In this document: in pieces, positions 1 through 7,423 of the stretch
Position numbering within the stretch: position 1 is the stretch's first letter
How the letters are laid out: each line of letters begins with the position of its first letter
Source: Methanoregula sp.
Lineage (GTDB): Archaea; Halobacteriota; Methanomicrobia; Methanomicrobiales; Methanospirillaceae
Length of the DNA stretch: 12,983 bases
Direction: 5' to 3'
Assembly (NCBI GenBank): GCA_003157895.1
Contig: PMKW01000187.1
Coordinates: forward strand, 693-13,675
The notes under the pieces: model-generated
Told to the model about the DNA's origin: nothing
Databases searched by the model: none
Seen by the model: only the letters and a program-made list of their open reading frames with translations
Made by a program: the position numbers and the translations under genes

Positions 1-1
1 G

Positions 2-280
2 GCCCGGCCCCGCCCGCCGTACGTCCACCTCCTCCCGCTCGCCCAGATCATCCAGACCATGGAAGGGGCATCATCGCCGAACACGAAGAAGTGCAAGGCG
101 ATCTATTCTTCCTTCATCAGTACCTTCGGTAATGAGATTGCCGTGCTGATCGATGTGCCGGTTGCGGAGATCCGGACCGTTCATACGAATGTTGCGGATG
201 CAATTGCTGCCCTGCGGAACGGAACCGTTATCCTCCACCCGGGCGGCGGCGGGAAATACGGCACGTTTTCGCTCGGGTAA
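2..280 (+). CDS. C-terminal part of a probable endonuclease Q (PHP-family) protein, 5' truncated
   Basis: An open frame enters from the left edge in frame 2 and ends at TAA 278-280, giving 92 residues. The ATG at 59 is internal, because the frame reads in from base 2 with family-like sequence (RPPYVHLLPL) before it. The C-terminal end, with ILHPGGGGKYG at about residues 80-89, resembles the tail of the archaeal PHP-domain family that includes endonuclease Q, a DNA repair enzyme that cuts 5' of deaminated bases. The PHP catalytic residues would lie upstream, outside the window, so activity cannot be judged. The gene is convergent with feoB, with 38 bp between the stops. The family assignment rests on recalled C-terminal motifs only; another PHP-domain phosphoesterase is the main alternative. 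Confidence 0.6.
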   Translation, partial: ARPRPPYVHLLPLAQIIQTMEGASSPNTKKCKAIYSSFISTFGNEIAVLIDVPVAEIRTVHTNVADAIAALRNGTVILHPGGGGKYGTFSLG

Positions 281-318
281 AAATGGTATGAATTACCGTT
301 GTCGAGCCGGGTTTTCTT

Positions 319-2307
319 TTACATCACCAGGCTCAGGAGCCGGAACGCTATCCCGCCCACGGCGATTGCCATAACGATCTCGGATGCAGAGATCGCAAGT
401 GCTTTCTTCCAGCCGAACTCCGATCCCAGCACAAGGATAACCGAGATGCAGGGAATGTAGAGCATCGAGACCAGTGCGAGGACGACCAGCTGGACCGGGG
501 ACATGATCGCTGCAAAATTGGTTGTGTGGAAGAGCACCGCGAGCGTAAGGATCGTCATCTCCTTGCGGACGATCCCAAAGATGAGGGTGATCCCGACAAG
601 GGCCGGAAGCCCGAGCCAGAGGACGGTAACGGGGGCGAGCAGATCATTCACCGGGGTGAGAAGCCCGGCCGCATAGAATGCCTGGATTATTGCGCTCCCG
701 ATGATGTATGCGGGAAAGACGATCCAGATGAGCGATTTTGTCCGTGCCCATGTCTGCTTCAGGACGACCGAAAGCGACGGGACATGGTAATCCGGCATCT
801 CCATGATCAGCCCGACAGACTCCCCCGGCATGGTCTTGAACGCAATCCTCCCGGCAACGATGATCAGGAGAATATCGAATGCATAGAGTGCGAGCGCCCA
901 CCAGATGTTGACGAACGCGGCAACGAGGCCGAGAATTACTACGGTCCGTGCCGTGCAAGGGACAAGCGTCACCAGGAATGCGGCAAGGGTCTTCTGTTTC
1001 GGCGTCTCCATGATCCGGCACGAATAGATGGCAGGAACATTGCACCCGTACCCGAGAATCAGGGGGATGATCGCCTTTCCGTGCAGCCCCAGTTTGTGCA
1101 TGCCGCGGTCGAGCATCACCGAGATGCGGGTGAGGTAGCCTGAGTCTTCCATGACGGCAAGGAGGAGATAGAACGGCAGGACATAGGGGACGACAAGGGT
1201 TATTCCCGCAACAAAACCGGTAAATGCCCCGTTCAACAGGATGTCCATGAGCGGCCCCGAGATCACCGGCCTATACTGTTCGAACTGCGAGAGGAAACCG
1301 CTCAGGAATGCCGATACCAGTGCACCAACCAGGAAGGTCCAGACCAGCAGCCCTCCGATCACGGCGATGACCGCGAGGTACCCGAGGACCGGGTGGAGGG
1401 CAACCGCGTCGAGCTTGTCGGTCAGGCTCTTTTTCTGGGGACCTTCCCCCGGTGCACGCAGGCTGATCACTTCAGCCGCAATCCGGTCTGCAACCTGGTA
1501 CCGCTCCGCGCTCATGACAACACAGACCGGTTCCCCGTGGATGGACTCGATCTCTCCCGCGAGCACCCCCGCAGTTTCAACAATGCCCGGGTCCTGTTCC
1601 CGCACGATCTGCGTGATGACCGGATCGCGTTCGAGCAGTTTGATCGCGGTCCAGCGTACGGGGTACCGGGTCGTTACCATACCTAAAAGGGAGATAATTT
1701 TTCCAATCCGCTCTTCTATTTCCTTTCCGTAGCGGAGGACCGGGGGAACCGTATGGCCCTGCATGAGACCCGTGATTGCGTTTGTCAGGGCAGGAATCCC
1801 CTTGCCCCGGATGGCAACAGTCGGGACAACCGGGACGCCGAGCAGGGTGGAGAGTTTACCCGTATCGATGGTAATTCCTTTCTTTTCAGCAAGATCGATC
1901 TGGTTGACCGCTATCATCATCGGGGGTGCCAGTTCCAGGAGCTGGATCGAAAAGAAGAGGTTGCGTTCCAGTGCCGAGGCATCGATGACGTTGATCACGG
2001 CATCCGGGTGTTCGAGCGCAATAAAATCCCGCGATACCAGTTCCTCCATCGAGTACGTGGAGAAGGAGTAGATGCCGGGCAGGTCGATCACCCGGATACG
2101 TTTGCCCGCATGGAGCAGGAGTCCCTCCGCCCGCTCGACGGTCTTTCCCGGCCAGTTGCCGATGATCTGGTCAACACCGGTCAGCTGGTTGAAGATCACG
2201 CTCTTGCCGACATTGGCATTGCCGGCAAGGGCAATCGTATAGTCTGCATTTTTCAGGGTGGATTCTCTGGTGGCCGGGCAGCTTTTGCATTCCTTGCACC
2301 CGCTCAT
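319..2307 (-). CDS. feoB: Ferrous iron transport protein B (GTP-gated Fe2+ permease)
   Basis: A 662-residue FeoB, a membrane permease that imports Fe2+ under control of its own cytosolic G domain. The G motifs are clear: G1 GNANVGKS at 29-36, G2 threonine near T56, G3 DLPG at 75-78, G4 NQID at 135-138, and a G5-like AIRGKG at 165-170. A linker follows, then a membrane domain from about residue 300 to the end. It contains the family Gate motifs, including GYGCNVPAI and PCTAR with their conserved cysteines. Length is in the range of archaeal FeoB. The extreme N-terminus carries three cysteines (C4, C7, C10) before the G domain. The ATG at 2307 overlaps the stop of the upstream regulator by 4 bases (ATGA), so the two genes are translationally coupled in one iron operon. 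FeoA is not a separate gene here; it is fused to the regulator. Confidence 0.96.
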   Translation of the reverse strand: MSGCKECKSCPATRESTLKNADYTIALAGNANVGKSVIFNQLTGVDQIIGNWPGKTVERAEGLLLHAGKRIRVIDLPGIYSFSTYSMEELVSRDFIALEHPDAVINVIDASALERNLFFSIQLLELAPPMMIAVNQIDLAEKKGITIDTGKLSTLLGVPVVPTVAIRGKGIPALTNAITGLMQGHTVPPVLRYGKEIEERIGKIISLLGMVTTRYPVRWTAIKLLERDPVITQIVREQDPGIVETAGVLAGEIESIHGEPVCVVMSAERYQVADRIAAEVISLRAPGEGPQKKSLTDKLDAVALHPVLGYLAVIAVIGGLLVWTFLVGALVSAFLSGFLSQFEQYRPVISGPLMDILLNGAFTGFVAGITLVVPYVLPFYLLLAVMEDSGYLTRISVMLDRGMHKLGLHGKAIIPLILGYGCNVPAIYSCRIMETPKQKTLAAFLVTLVPCTARTVVILGLVAAFVNIWWALALYAFDILLIIVAGRIAFKTMPGESVGLIMEMPDYHVPSLSVVLKQTWARTKSLIWIVFPAYIIGSAIIQAFYAAGLLTPVNDLLAPVTVLWLGLPALVGITLIFGIVRKEMTILTLAVLFHTTNFAAIMSPVQLVVLALVSMLYIPCISVILVLGSEFGWKKALAISASEIVMAIAVGGIAFRLLSLVM

Positions 2308-3023
2308 GTTTCACCCGGCCCCGGCGATTCGATGAAGATATTCTCGGCGATCGCATGATCGATGGCAAGTTTCGTCCTTCTCACCAGAATCTCCACAGGT
2401 CCTCCCATGGGTGTTTTTTTCAGGAGGGAAACGGTTGTCCCCAGCGTAAGCCCGAGGTCGGAAAGGCGCTGGACCACTTTGCAGTCCCCCCGTATGAACG
2501 CGATCCGGCTTTTCTGTTCTAAATCGAGATCCGTGATGGGAATGATCTTTTTATCCCGGATGGCAACGGGCATATCGGTTTTTCCTGCACTGTTGCACTC
2601 GGCGCAGCTTCCCACACCTTTGTTGCAGGGGCTAATCGGGCTGCCGTGCGGGCAGTGTGCCGGCGCGTCCAGCATCCGGCAGAGTGCATCCTCGGTCTCT
2701 TCGGAGATCGTGTGCTCCATCCGGCATGCCTGATCGTGGACCTTTTCCTGGTTCAGTTTGACGACATCGGTCAGGAATACTTCAAGGAGCCGGTGCTTCC
2801 GCTTGATCGTATCCGCGATCTTTTTTCCCTCTTCTGTCAGCGTCGCACCCCGGTATGGTTCGTACTGGACGAACCCTTTGTCCGAGAGACTTTTCAGCAC
2901 CTCCGTTACGCTTGCCGGGGCGACTTTCATGCATTTTGCTATCGTTGTTGTCTTTGCTGACCCGTCCCGCGATTCGAGATCATAGATCGCTTCGAGATAT
3001 TCCTCGACCTGCTCTGAAGCCAT
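2304..3023 (-). CDS. DtxR/IdeR-type iron-dependent regulator fused to a FeoA domain
   Basis: A 239-residue protein with three parts: a DtxR winged helix-turn-helix (about 1-65), the metal-binding dimerisation domain (about 66-120), and a C-terminal FeoA/SH3-like domain (about 155-235). Aligned by eye with Corynebacterium DtxR, the metal ligands are kept: H77, E81 and H96 match H79, E83 and H98, and C100, E103 and H104 match C102, E105 and H106. Cysteine at position 100 is the state of the iron-sensing DtxR/IdeR branch; MntR has glutamate there. Between the domains is an insert with C124, C133, C140 and C143, a possible metal site. The gene starts at ATG 3023 without a clear Shine-Dalgarno and is followed by feoB with a 4-base overlap. 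Two matching inverted repeats in its promoter suggest autoregulation. It probably represses its operon when iron is plentiful, while its FeoA domain may also act on FeoB. Confidence 0.93.
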   Translation of the reverse strand: MASEQVEEYLEAIYDLESRDGSAKTTTIAKCMKVAPASVTEVLKSLSDKGFVQYEPYRGATLTEEGKKIADTIKRKHRLLEVFLTDVVKLNQEKVHDQACRMEHTISEETEDALCRMLDAPAHCPHGSPISPCNKGVGSCAECNSAGKTDMPVAIRDKKIIPITDLDLEQKSRIAFIRGDCKVVQRLSDLGLTLGTTVSLLKKTPMGGPVEILVRRTKLAIDHAIAENIFIESPGPGET

Positions 3024-3032
3024 TGTACCCGG

Positions 3033-3052
3033 TATTTAGCCCTCCCTAAATA
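3033..3052. promoter_or_regulatory. Promoter-proximal DtxR-box-like operator
   Basis: The perfect 7-bp arms TATTTAG (3033-3039) and CTAAATA (3046-3052) are separated by CCCTCC. The core TTTAG-N6-CTAAA has the same arm sequence and spacing as the distal site at 3060-3075. It sits 10-29 bases before the regulator start codon, over the expected transcription start, where bound repressor would block initiation. Binding by the DtxR-FeoA protein is inferred. Confidence 0.7.
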
Positions 3053-3057
3053 TTAAA
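3050..3057 (-). promoter_or_regulatory. TATA box of the iron operon
   Basis: On the minus strand this reads TTTAATAT, about 27-34 bases before the ATG at 3023. A start about 25 bases downstream would give a nearly leaderless transcript, in line with the missing Shine-Dalgarno. The box lies between, and touches, the two operator-like repeats. Confidence 0.55.
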
Positions 3058-3059
3058 TG

Positions 3060-3075
3060 TTTAGGTTAACCTAAA
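3060..3075. promoter_or_regulatory. Promoter-distal DtxR-box-like operator (16-bp perfect palindrome)
   Basis: TTTAGGTTAACCTAAA is a perfect 16-bp palindrome. Its TTAGG/CCTAA half-sites match the known bacterial DtxR/IdeR box core. It lies just upstream of the TATA box, where TFB would bind, and 25 bp (about 2.4 helical turns) from the proximal site centre to centre. Occupancy by metal-loaded regulator would repress regulator-feoB transcription. Confidence 0.78.
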
Positions 3076-3202
3076 TCTCACGGTATTTTAATTTGGCAGG
3101 AAATTTTCCGGGATATCTGTCGAGGAAGCTGCCTGGCGGGGCGTAACTCGTGACAAGAATTTCCTGGCGGAAGATCAATTCTGTTATCGGAGCAGCTATG
3201 AT

Positions 3203-3216
3203 ACGTACCGGTACGT
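3203..3216. repeat. 14-bp perfect palindrome in the iron-operon/ferredoxin intergenic region
   Basis: ACGTACCGGTACGT is a perfect palindrome; the flanking bases do not extend it. It lies about 65 bp upstream of the ferredoxin TATA box and over 125 bp from the iron-operon TATA box. The role is unknown: operator or chance are both possible. Nothing else in the region from 3076 to 3280 looks like a gene. Confidence 0.5.
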
Positions 3217-3280
3217 GAACATTTCCCGGCCCACCGAGCATCCTGCCGGCCGCAGTGGCGGTTGACGTTTTTTCGAATCG

Positions 3281-3288
3281 TAAATATT
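3281..3288 (+). promoter_or_regulatory. TATA box of the ferredoxin-geranylgeranyl reductase operon
   Basis: TAAATATT lies 32-39 bases before the ATG at 3320. The in-frame ATG at 3290 directly abuts this box and so would fall before the expected transcription start (about 3308-3313). The ATG at 3320 is therefore preferred for the ferredoxin. Confidence 0.5.
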
Positions 3289-3319
3289 AATGGAAGATGA
3301 CGACCAACATGATCTCTCA

Positions 3320-3496
3320 ATGCTCAAAGTACATCGCGATATTTGTGGATATTGCGGATGCTGCGTCTCAGTCTGCCCCGAGGGTGCCCTCGAACTGATC
3401 GACGCATACCTGTCCGTTGAGAAGAACTGCACAAACTGTGGCGTCTGTGCAAAAGTATGCCCTCTCGGAGCCCTGGAGGTTGTCGATGAAGAGTAA
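3320..3496 (+). CDS. Small 2x[4Fe-4S] ferredoxin, partner of geranylgeranyl reductase
   Basis: A 58-residue ferredoxin with two classic cluster motifs: C9-x2-C12-x2-C15-x3-C19-P and C37-x2-C40-x2-C43-x3-C47-P, plus an extra C14. The length is that of clostridial-type two-cluster ferredoxins. An in-frame ATG at 3290 would add ten acidic residues, but it abuts the TATA box, so 3320 is chosen. The last 11 bases overlap the next gene, a geranylgeranyl reductase. In Methanosarcina acetivorans, a ferredoxin encoded beside the homologous reductase is known to be needed for full saturation of archaeal lipids, so this protein is probably its dedicated electron donor. It may serve other low-potential redox enzymes too. 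Confidence 0.9.
   Translation: MLKVHRDICGYCGCCVSVCPEGALELIDAYLSVEKNCTNCGVCAKVCPLGALEVVDEE
3475..3479 (+). promoter_or_regulatory. Shine-Dalgarno site that sets the reductase start
   Basis: GGAGG lies inside the end of the ferredoxin gene, 6 bases before the ATG at 3486. It supports that start over the longer open frame reaching back into the ferredoxin gene, and over the ATG at 3504. Confidence 0.75.
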
Positions 3497-4682
3497 GTAT
3501 GACATGCTCGTCATCGGCGGAGGCCCGGCCGGTGCACTGGCAGGAAAGACCGCAGCGGAGAAAGGGCTGTCTGCCCTGATCGTCGAGAAGCGCCCGGCCA
3601 TCGGCGCTCCTGTCCGCTGTGCGGAAGGCATCGGCAAGGAAGCCCTCTGCGAGTTCATCGACCCGGACCCGCGCTGGATCTCGGCCGAGATGACCGGCGC
3701 GACCATCGTTGCTCCCGATGGTTTTGTCATGAAACTCGGGTCCGAGATGGCAGGCAGCAAGGTGGGCTATGTCCTCGACCGCAAGATCTTCGACCGCGAG
3801 CTGGTCTGGAAAGCGGCAGAAGCCGGCTGCGATGTTACGGTCAAGTCCCGTGCGGCAGCCCCGATCCTGGAGGACGGTGCTGTCAAAGGGGCAAAGATCG
3901 AGCATGCCGGGAAGACCACTGACGTGAGAGCCGATGTCGTCATTGCAGCTGACGGCGTGGAATCCAAGTTCTCGCGGTGGTGCGGCATCGATACCACGGT
4001 GCCGGTCCGGGAGATCATGAGTTCGGTCCAGTATGTCATGACCGACATCGACATCGATGAACAATCCACCGTCTTTTATCTTGGCAACGAAGTTGCGCCG
4101 GAAGGCTACCTGTGGGTATTCCCGAAAGGGAAACGGTCCGCAAATGTGGGTATCGGCATCTCCGGCAAGAAGAGCGGGGAAGGTCACCGGGCAAAGGACT
4201 ACCTTGACCGGTTCGTGAAAAAGACCTTCCCGGAAGGCAAGACCATCGAGTATATCCCCGGCGGCGTATCGGTCTGCCGCCCGCTGGCCAATACGGCCGC
4301 TGACGGCCTCCTGATCACCGGCGACGCAGCCCGGGTCGTTGACCCTCTCACCGGCGGCGGCATCTACAATGCGATGTATACCGGCCGGCTCGCAGCAGAG
4401 GTTGCGGCAGTCTGCATCGGCAAGGGCGATGTCTCCCGAAAAGCACTCATGATGTACGACCGGAGCTGGCGGGAGTCAAAGCTGGGAAAAAGTATCGAGC
4501 GCAACTACCTCATCAAGGAATACGTGATAAAACTGCCCGATACCAAGCTCAACGAGATCATCCACTCGGTCTCGAACATCAATATGAAAGAGTTCTCCAC
4601 GATCAACCTGATAAAAGAGATAATCCGGGTCAACCCGAAGCTGGTGCTCGAGCTGGGCGTGCTCGCGGCCTCACTCCGCTGA
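3486..4682 (+). CDS. Geranylgeranyl reductase family protein (digeranylgeranylglycerophospholipid reductase)
   Basis: A 398-residue FAD enzyme that hydrogenates the double bonds of the geranylgeranyl chains of archaeal ether lipids at the membrane. It shows the N-terminal dinucleotide-binding GGGPAG (11-16), the P-x2-C-x2-G motif (P42, C45, G48), the substrate-cavity signature around [10 protein letters not shown], and the second FAD motif [14 protein letters not shown] in the C-terminal third. Length fits the family. It begins at ATG 3486 with GGAGG 6 bases upstream and overlaps the ferredoxin gene by 11 bases, so the two are co-translated and act together. Its last 12 bases overlap the end of the convergent TrkA-like gene. 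Family members also include chlorophyll-type reductases and menaquinone-modifying relatives; the archaeal setting and ferredoxin partner favour the lipid role. Confidence 0.92.
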   Translation: MKSKYDMLVIGGGPAGALAGKTAAEKGLSALIVEKRPAIGAPVRCAEGIGKEALCEFIDPDPRWISAEMTGATIVAPDGFVMKLGSEMAGSKVGYVLDRKIFDRELVWKAAEAGCDVTVKSRAAAPILEDGAVKGAKIEHAGKTTDVRADVVIAADGVESKFSRWCGIDTTVPVREIMSSVQYVMTDIDIDEQSTVFYLGNEVAPEGYLWVFPKGKRSANVGIGISGKKSGEGHRAKDYLDRFVKKTFPEGKTIEYIPGGVSVCRPLANTAADGLLITGDAARVVDPLTGGGIYNAMYTGRLAAEVAAVCIGKGDVSRKALMMYDRSWRESKLGKSIERNYLIKEYVIKLPDTKLNEIIHSVSNINMKEFSTINLIKEIIRVNPKLVLELGVLAASLR

Positions 4683-5339
4683 TTTTTTCAATTGTTTGTT
4701 GAGGAGCCGGAGGCAGTCGTCCTCGGCCTCTTTTTTCGTGAAGACCGTGAAGATATCGCCCGGCTGGATCTTCACGTTGCCGCTCGGGATGATCAGAACG
4801 CCGCCGGTCCTGCGGATGGCGATGAAGACGAAGTCCTTGACCTTGAGCTCGCGGATCTCATGGTCCACGATGGGGGCGCCGGCCTCTGCCACGATCTCGA
4901 AGATGGTGCCGCCCGGTATCGAGGCGAGCTGCTGGAGCTGGGGGTTCTGTGTCCAGTAATAGAGGCGGGAGGCGACCAGTTCGTCCGGGTTCTCGCTAAT
5001 ACGGACGCCCACTTCCTTGAAAAAGTCCGAGTGGGTGGGCTGGTTGACGATCGCGACAACGTTGGGGACGCGGAACTTTTTTGCCAGCCAGCAGGTCATC
5101 AGGTTGACCGAGTCGTCGCTCGTGGTGGCGATCATCGCGTCGGCACGGTCTATCCCGGCCTCCTCGAGCACGCTCTTGTCGGTCGCATTCCCCGTTACGG
5201 CCAGCACATCGTAGTGCTCCAGGAGTTCGCTGCACCGTGCCTCATCCTGGTCGATGACGACCACGGTGTGGGCGTGCTCGACTGCCAGTTTTGCGAGGTT
5301 CTTCCCGATGCCGCCAAGCCCTACGATGATGATGTACAT
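4671..5339 (-). CDS. TrkA-type K+ transport regulator (RCK/KTN NAD-binding plus TrkA-C domains)
   Basis: A 222-residue cytosolic regulator. The N-terminal Rossmann domain has GLGGIG at 7-12 and an acidic D30 after the second strand, typical of NAD(H) binding. The C-terminal TrkA-C domain (about 140-222) usually binds a nucleotide or other ligand. Such proteins gate TrkH/KtrB or other ion channels. The start is placed at ATG 5339 ([10 protein letters not shown]); an upstream in-frame ATG would add 15 residues with no family match, nearly reaching the divergent rnhB start. No membrane partner is encoded in the window, so it must act on a channel made elsewhere. It overlaps the geranylgeranyl reductase tail to tail by 12 bp and is divergent from rnhB, 56 bp away. 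No clear Shine-Dalgarno is visible. Its exact ion partner cannot be told from sequence. Confidence 0.88.
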   Translation of the reverse strand: MYIIIVGLGGIGKNLAKLAVEHAHTVVVIDQDEARCSELLEHYDVLAVTGNATDKSVLEEAGIDRADAMIATTSDDSVNLMTCWLAKKFRVPNVVAIVNQPTHSDFFKEVGVRISENPDELVASRLYYWTQNPQLQQLASIPGGTIFEIVAEAGAPIVDHEIRELKVKDFVFIAIRRTGGVLIIPSGNVKIQPGDIFTVFTKKEAEDDCLRLLNKQLKKSAE

Positions 5340-5395
5340 GAGTACCGGTTTCCACCACCGGCATTGAAATAATTTGCGCATCAACCTTCTCTCCA

Positions 5396-6034
5396 GTGAT
5401 ATGCGGCGTTGACGAGGCCGGGAAGGGATCGGTGCTCGGCCCTCTGGTAGTGGCAGGGATCGGTGTCTCCTCGGAAGAACGGTTGGGAGACCTCGGGGTC
5501 AGAGATTCCAAACAGCTTTCCCCAAAAGAACGCGAACGGCTGTATCCGCTGATCCGCCGGCGGTGCAAAGTTGCCACCGTGATGATCGACGCGCAGGAGA
5601 TCGACGCCACCCGTAATGAGATGACCATGAACGCCTGCGTTGCCCGGGCCCATGCCCGGGTCATCGCAAATCTCGCCCCCACCCGCGCAATCGTCGATGC
5701 CTGCGATGTCAACTGCTTCCGCTATGCCGAGATGGTAAAGGCACACCTCTCCCGCCCCTGCGAGATCGTGTCCGAACACCATGCCGACGAGAAGTACCTG
5801 GTCGTTTCCGCCGCAAGCATCGTGGCAAAAGTCGTCCGCGACCGGGCTATAGCCGGCCTGGCAAAAAAATACGGCGAGATCGGCAGCGGGTACCCCTCGG
5901 ACCCGGTCACGATACGGTGGCTCACCGGATATATCGGGGAGCACCCGTCACCGCCACCCATTGCCCGCAGGAGCTGGAAGACGGTTGGTAACATCCTTGC
6001 CCGGAAGGCCCAGCTTTCGCTCCTGGATTTCTGA
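5396..6034 (+). CDS. rnhB: Ribonuclease HII
   Basis: A 212-residue RNase HII, which cuts RNA in RNA-DNA hybrids and single ribonucleotides left in DNA. The opening ICGVDEAGKGS supplies catalytic D6 and E7; D101 (VDACD) and D131 (ADEKY) complete the four-acid site, with the 30-residue spacing of archaeal enzymes. DSK at 37-39 and SAASIVAKVVRD near 138-149 are family signatures. It starts with GTG at 5396, directly before the conserved core. There is no Shine-Dalgarno; an AT-rich stretch at 5366-5375 about 25 bases upstream suggests a leaderless message. The last seven residues, QLSLLDF, form a PCNA-interacting (PIP) box, tying the enzyme to the sliding clamp. It is divergent from the TrkA-like gene. 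Confidence 0.95.
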   Translation: MICGVDEAGKGSVLGPLVVAGIGVSSEERLGDLGVRDSKQLSPKERERLYPLIRRRCKVATVMIDAQEIDATRNEMTMNACVARAHARVIANLAPTRAIVDACDVNCFRYAEMVKAHLSRPCEIVSEHHADEKYLVVSAASIVAKVVRDRAIAGLAKKYGEIGSGYPSDPVTIRWLTGYIGEHPSPPPIARRSWKTVGNILARKAQLSLLDF

Positions 6035-6091
6035 CCACCCCCCTGCATCTGCCGACGGCGAAAAGGCTCGTATGGTGCAAGGTAACATGGC

Positions 6092-6099
6092 TTTATAAT
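6092..6099 (+). promoter_or_regulatory. TATA box of the M50 protease gene
   Basis: TTTATAAT lies 23-30 bases before the ATG at 6122. This is the distance at which archaeal transcription would begin at or next to the start codon, so the message is probably leaderless. No Shine-Dalgarno is present. Confidence 0.65.
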
Positions 6100-6121
6100 T
6101 CCCCGACTGCCATAATATGTG

Positions 6122-7423
6122 ATGGATTGGATCCTCCCGATCGTTATTCTGGTGACTGCCTATGCGCTGGTCGCATACTATATCTATAAAAACAAGCTCT
6201 GGCCGGAGCATATAACGTTCTACGGTCCGTTCATGGCCATAAAGACGGAAAAGGTCGGTTTTTTCGATCGCTCGATCCGGTTCAGCACGTTCCTCCGTGC
6301 CTATGGCACGCTCGGTGTCGCGATGGTCGTGATCGTCTCGGCCCTCATGACCATTATGCTCTTTTTTTCCATCCAGCATATTGTAGTCCAGCGTCCGCCC
6401 CTGACAGCGGTAAATGATCTCAAGAACGTTCTTGCAATTCCGGGCGTGAACGATTTCATTCCCTTTACCTTTGCCGTCTGGCTCGGCCTCCTCGCCACCA
6501 TGGTGGTGCACGAGTTTGGCCACGCGGTCCTGTGCCGGGTGGAGGGGATCCGGGTCAGGTCCATGGGAATCCTCATGGCTGTCATCCCCATCGGGGCGTT
6601 CGTCGAGCCCGATGAGGAAGACCAGGAGAAGACCAGGGGCTTAAAAAAGATGCGGATGTTCGGGGCGGGCATCACCAACAACCTCCTCTTGGGCCTTGCC
6701 TGTTTTGCGCTGGTGGTCTTCCTGCTCGGGTTCGCCGTACCGCTATCGGCACCCCTGATTCACGGTGTCTACCAGGACTCTCCAGCCAGCGCTGCCGGTG
6801 TGGTCCCGAATATCCTCATTAAGGAAGTGAACGGTGTTCCCGTCAGCAGCAGGGACGATGTCGCCACCCTGCTCAACAGAACGAAGCCCGGGGATACCGT
6901 CACCCTGCTTGCGGAAAGCAAAGGAACGACATCGACCTATACCATGACACTCACGTCATGGCCGAAAGGTACTGGTAACCACACAAGCGGTTTCATGGGC
7001 GTCAACTATTATGATGCCCCGATGGTGAAAGAACAGTTCGGCCTGTTTCGTGAACCTGTCGGCCTGATTATCCTGCTCGCCATCCCGATCTACAGTTTCA
7101 TCGACCCCTCGTCGTGGGGCCAGTTCAGCCTTCTCACGATCGATACGGTGGACACCATCATGTGGCAGGTCCCGTTCCCGCAGTACTGGACCGTGATCCA
7201 GTTCCTCTTCTGGTGCGGGTGGTTCAATCTCGTGGTCGGAACCTTCAATGCCCTGCCGCTGGTGCCGCTGGACGGGGGGTACATCCTCAGGGAAGGGGTT
7301 GACCGCATCATGGACCGCAGAGGCCTGCTTAAATATTCCGCCTATGTCTCCGGCGCGGTCAGCTATGTGATGCTTGCCGTCCTCCTTGCTGTGGTGATAT
7401 TGCCGCTGGTACTGAACGCGTGA
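6122..7423 (+). CDS. Site-2 protease family (M50) membrane metalloprotease with PDZ domain
   Basis: A protein of 433 residues from ATG 6122; a GTG at 6119 would add one residue, and numbering here follows that 434-residue form. It is an intramembrane zinc protease of the S2P/RseP type. The zinc-binding HEFGH is at 131-135 within a hydrophobic helix, and the third ligand motif N-x2-P-x2-PLDGG at 377-387 provides D385. A PDZ-like domain (about 208-280) sits between them. Further membrane segments are at about 5-22, 64-90, 115-135, 184-208, 313-327, 357-380 and 406-432. A TATA box ends 22 bases before the start and no Shine-Dalgarno is seen, suggesting a leaderless message. The substrate is unknown: no anti-sigma factor or membrane-bound transcription factor lies next to it. 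Archaeal relatives are often annotated only as M50 peptidases. Confidence 0.92.
   Translation: MDWILPIVILVTAYALVAYYIYKNKLWPEHITFYGPFMAIKTEKVGFFDRSIRFSTFLRAYGTLGVAMVVIVSALMTIMLFFSIQHIVVQRPPLTAVNDLKNVLAIPGVNDFIPFTFAVWLGLLATMVVHEFGHAVLCRVEGIRVRSMGILMAVIPIGAFVEPDEEDQEKTRGLKKMRMFGAGITNNLLLGLACFALVVFLLGFAVPLSAPLIHGVYQDSPASAAGVVPNILIKEVNGVPVSSRDDVATLLNRTKPGDTVTLLAESKGTTSTYTMTLTSWPKGTGNHTSGFMGVNYYDAPMVKEQFGLFREPVGLIILLAIPIYSFIDPSSWGQFSLLTIDTVDTIMWQVPFPQYWTVIQFLFWCGWFNLVVGTFNALPLVPLDGGYILREGVDRIMDRRGLLKYSAYVSGAVSYVMLAVLLAVVILPLVLNA

Noticed and set aside
526..1143. Plus-strand open frame of 205 codons inside feoB
   Set aside because: It lies wholly antisense to a strongly conserved FeoB, and its product is a low-complexity, Asp/Arg-rich chain with no family features. 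GC-rich genes commonly give such shadows.
1753..2358. Plus-strand frame of 201 codons across the feoB and regulator junction
   Set aside because: Antisense to the FeoB G domain, with shadow-type composition and no recognisable domain.
3324..4187. Minus-strand frame of 287 codons opposite the ferredoxin and reductase
   Set aside because: It is long but fully antisense to two well-identified genes, rich in His, Arg and Asp, with no motif or ribosome binding site.
4692..5372. Plus-strand frame of 226 codons opposite the TrkA-like gene
   Set aside because: Exact antisense of the RCK protein with Asp/Gly/Val-rich shadow composition.
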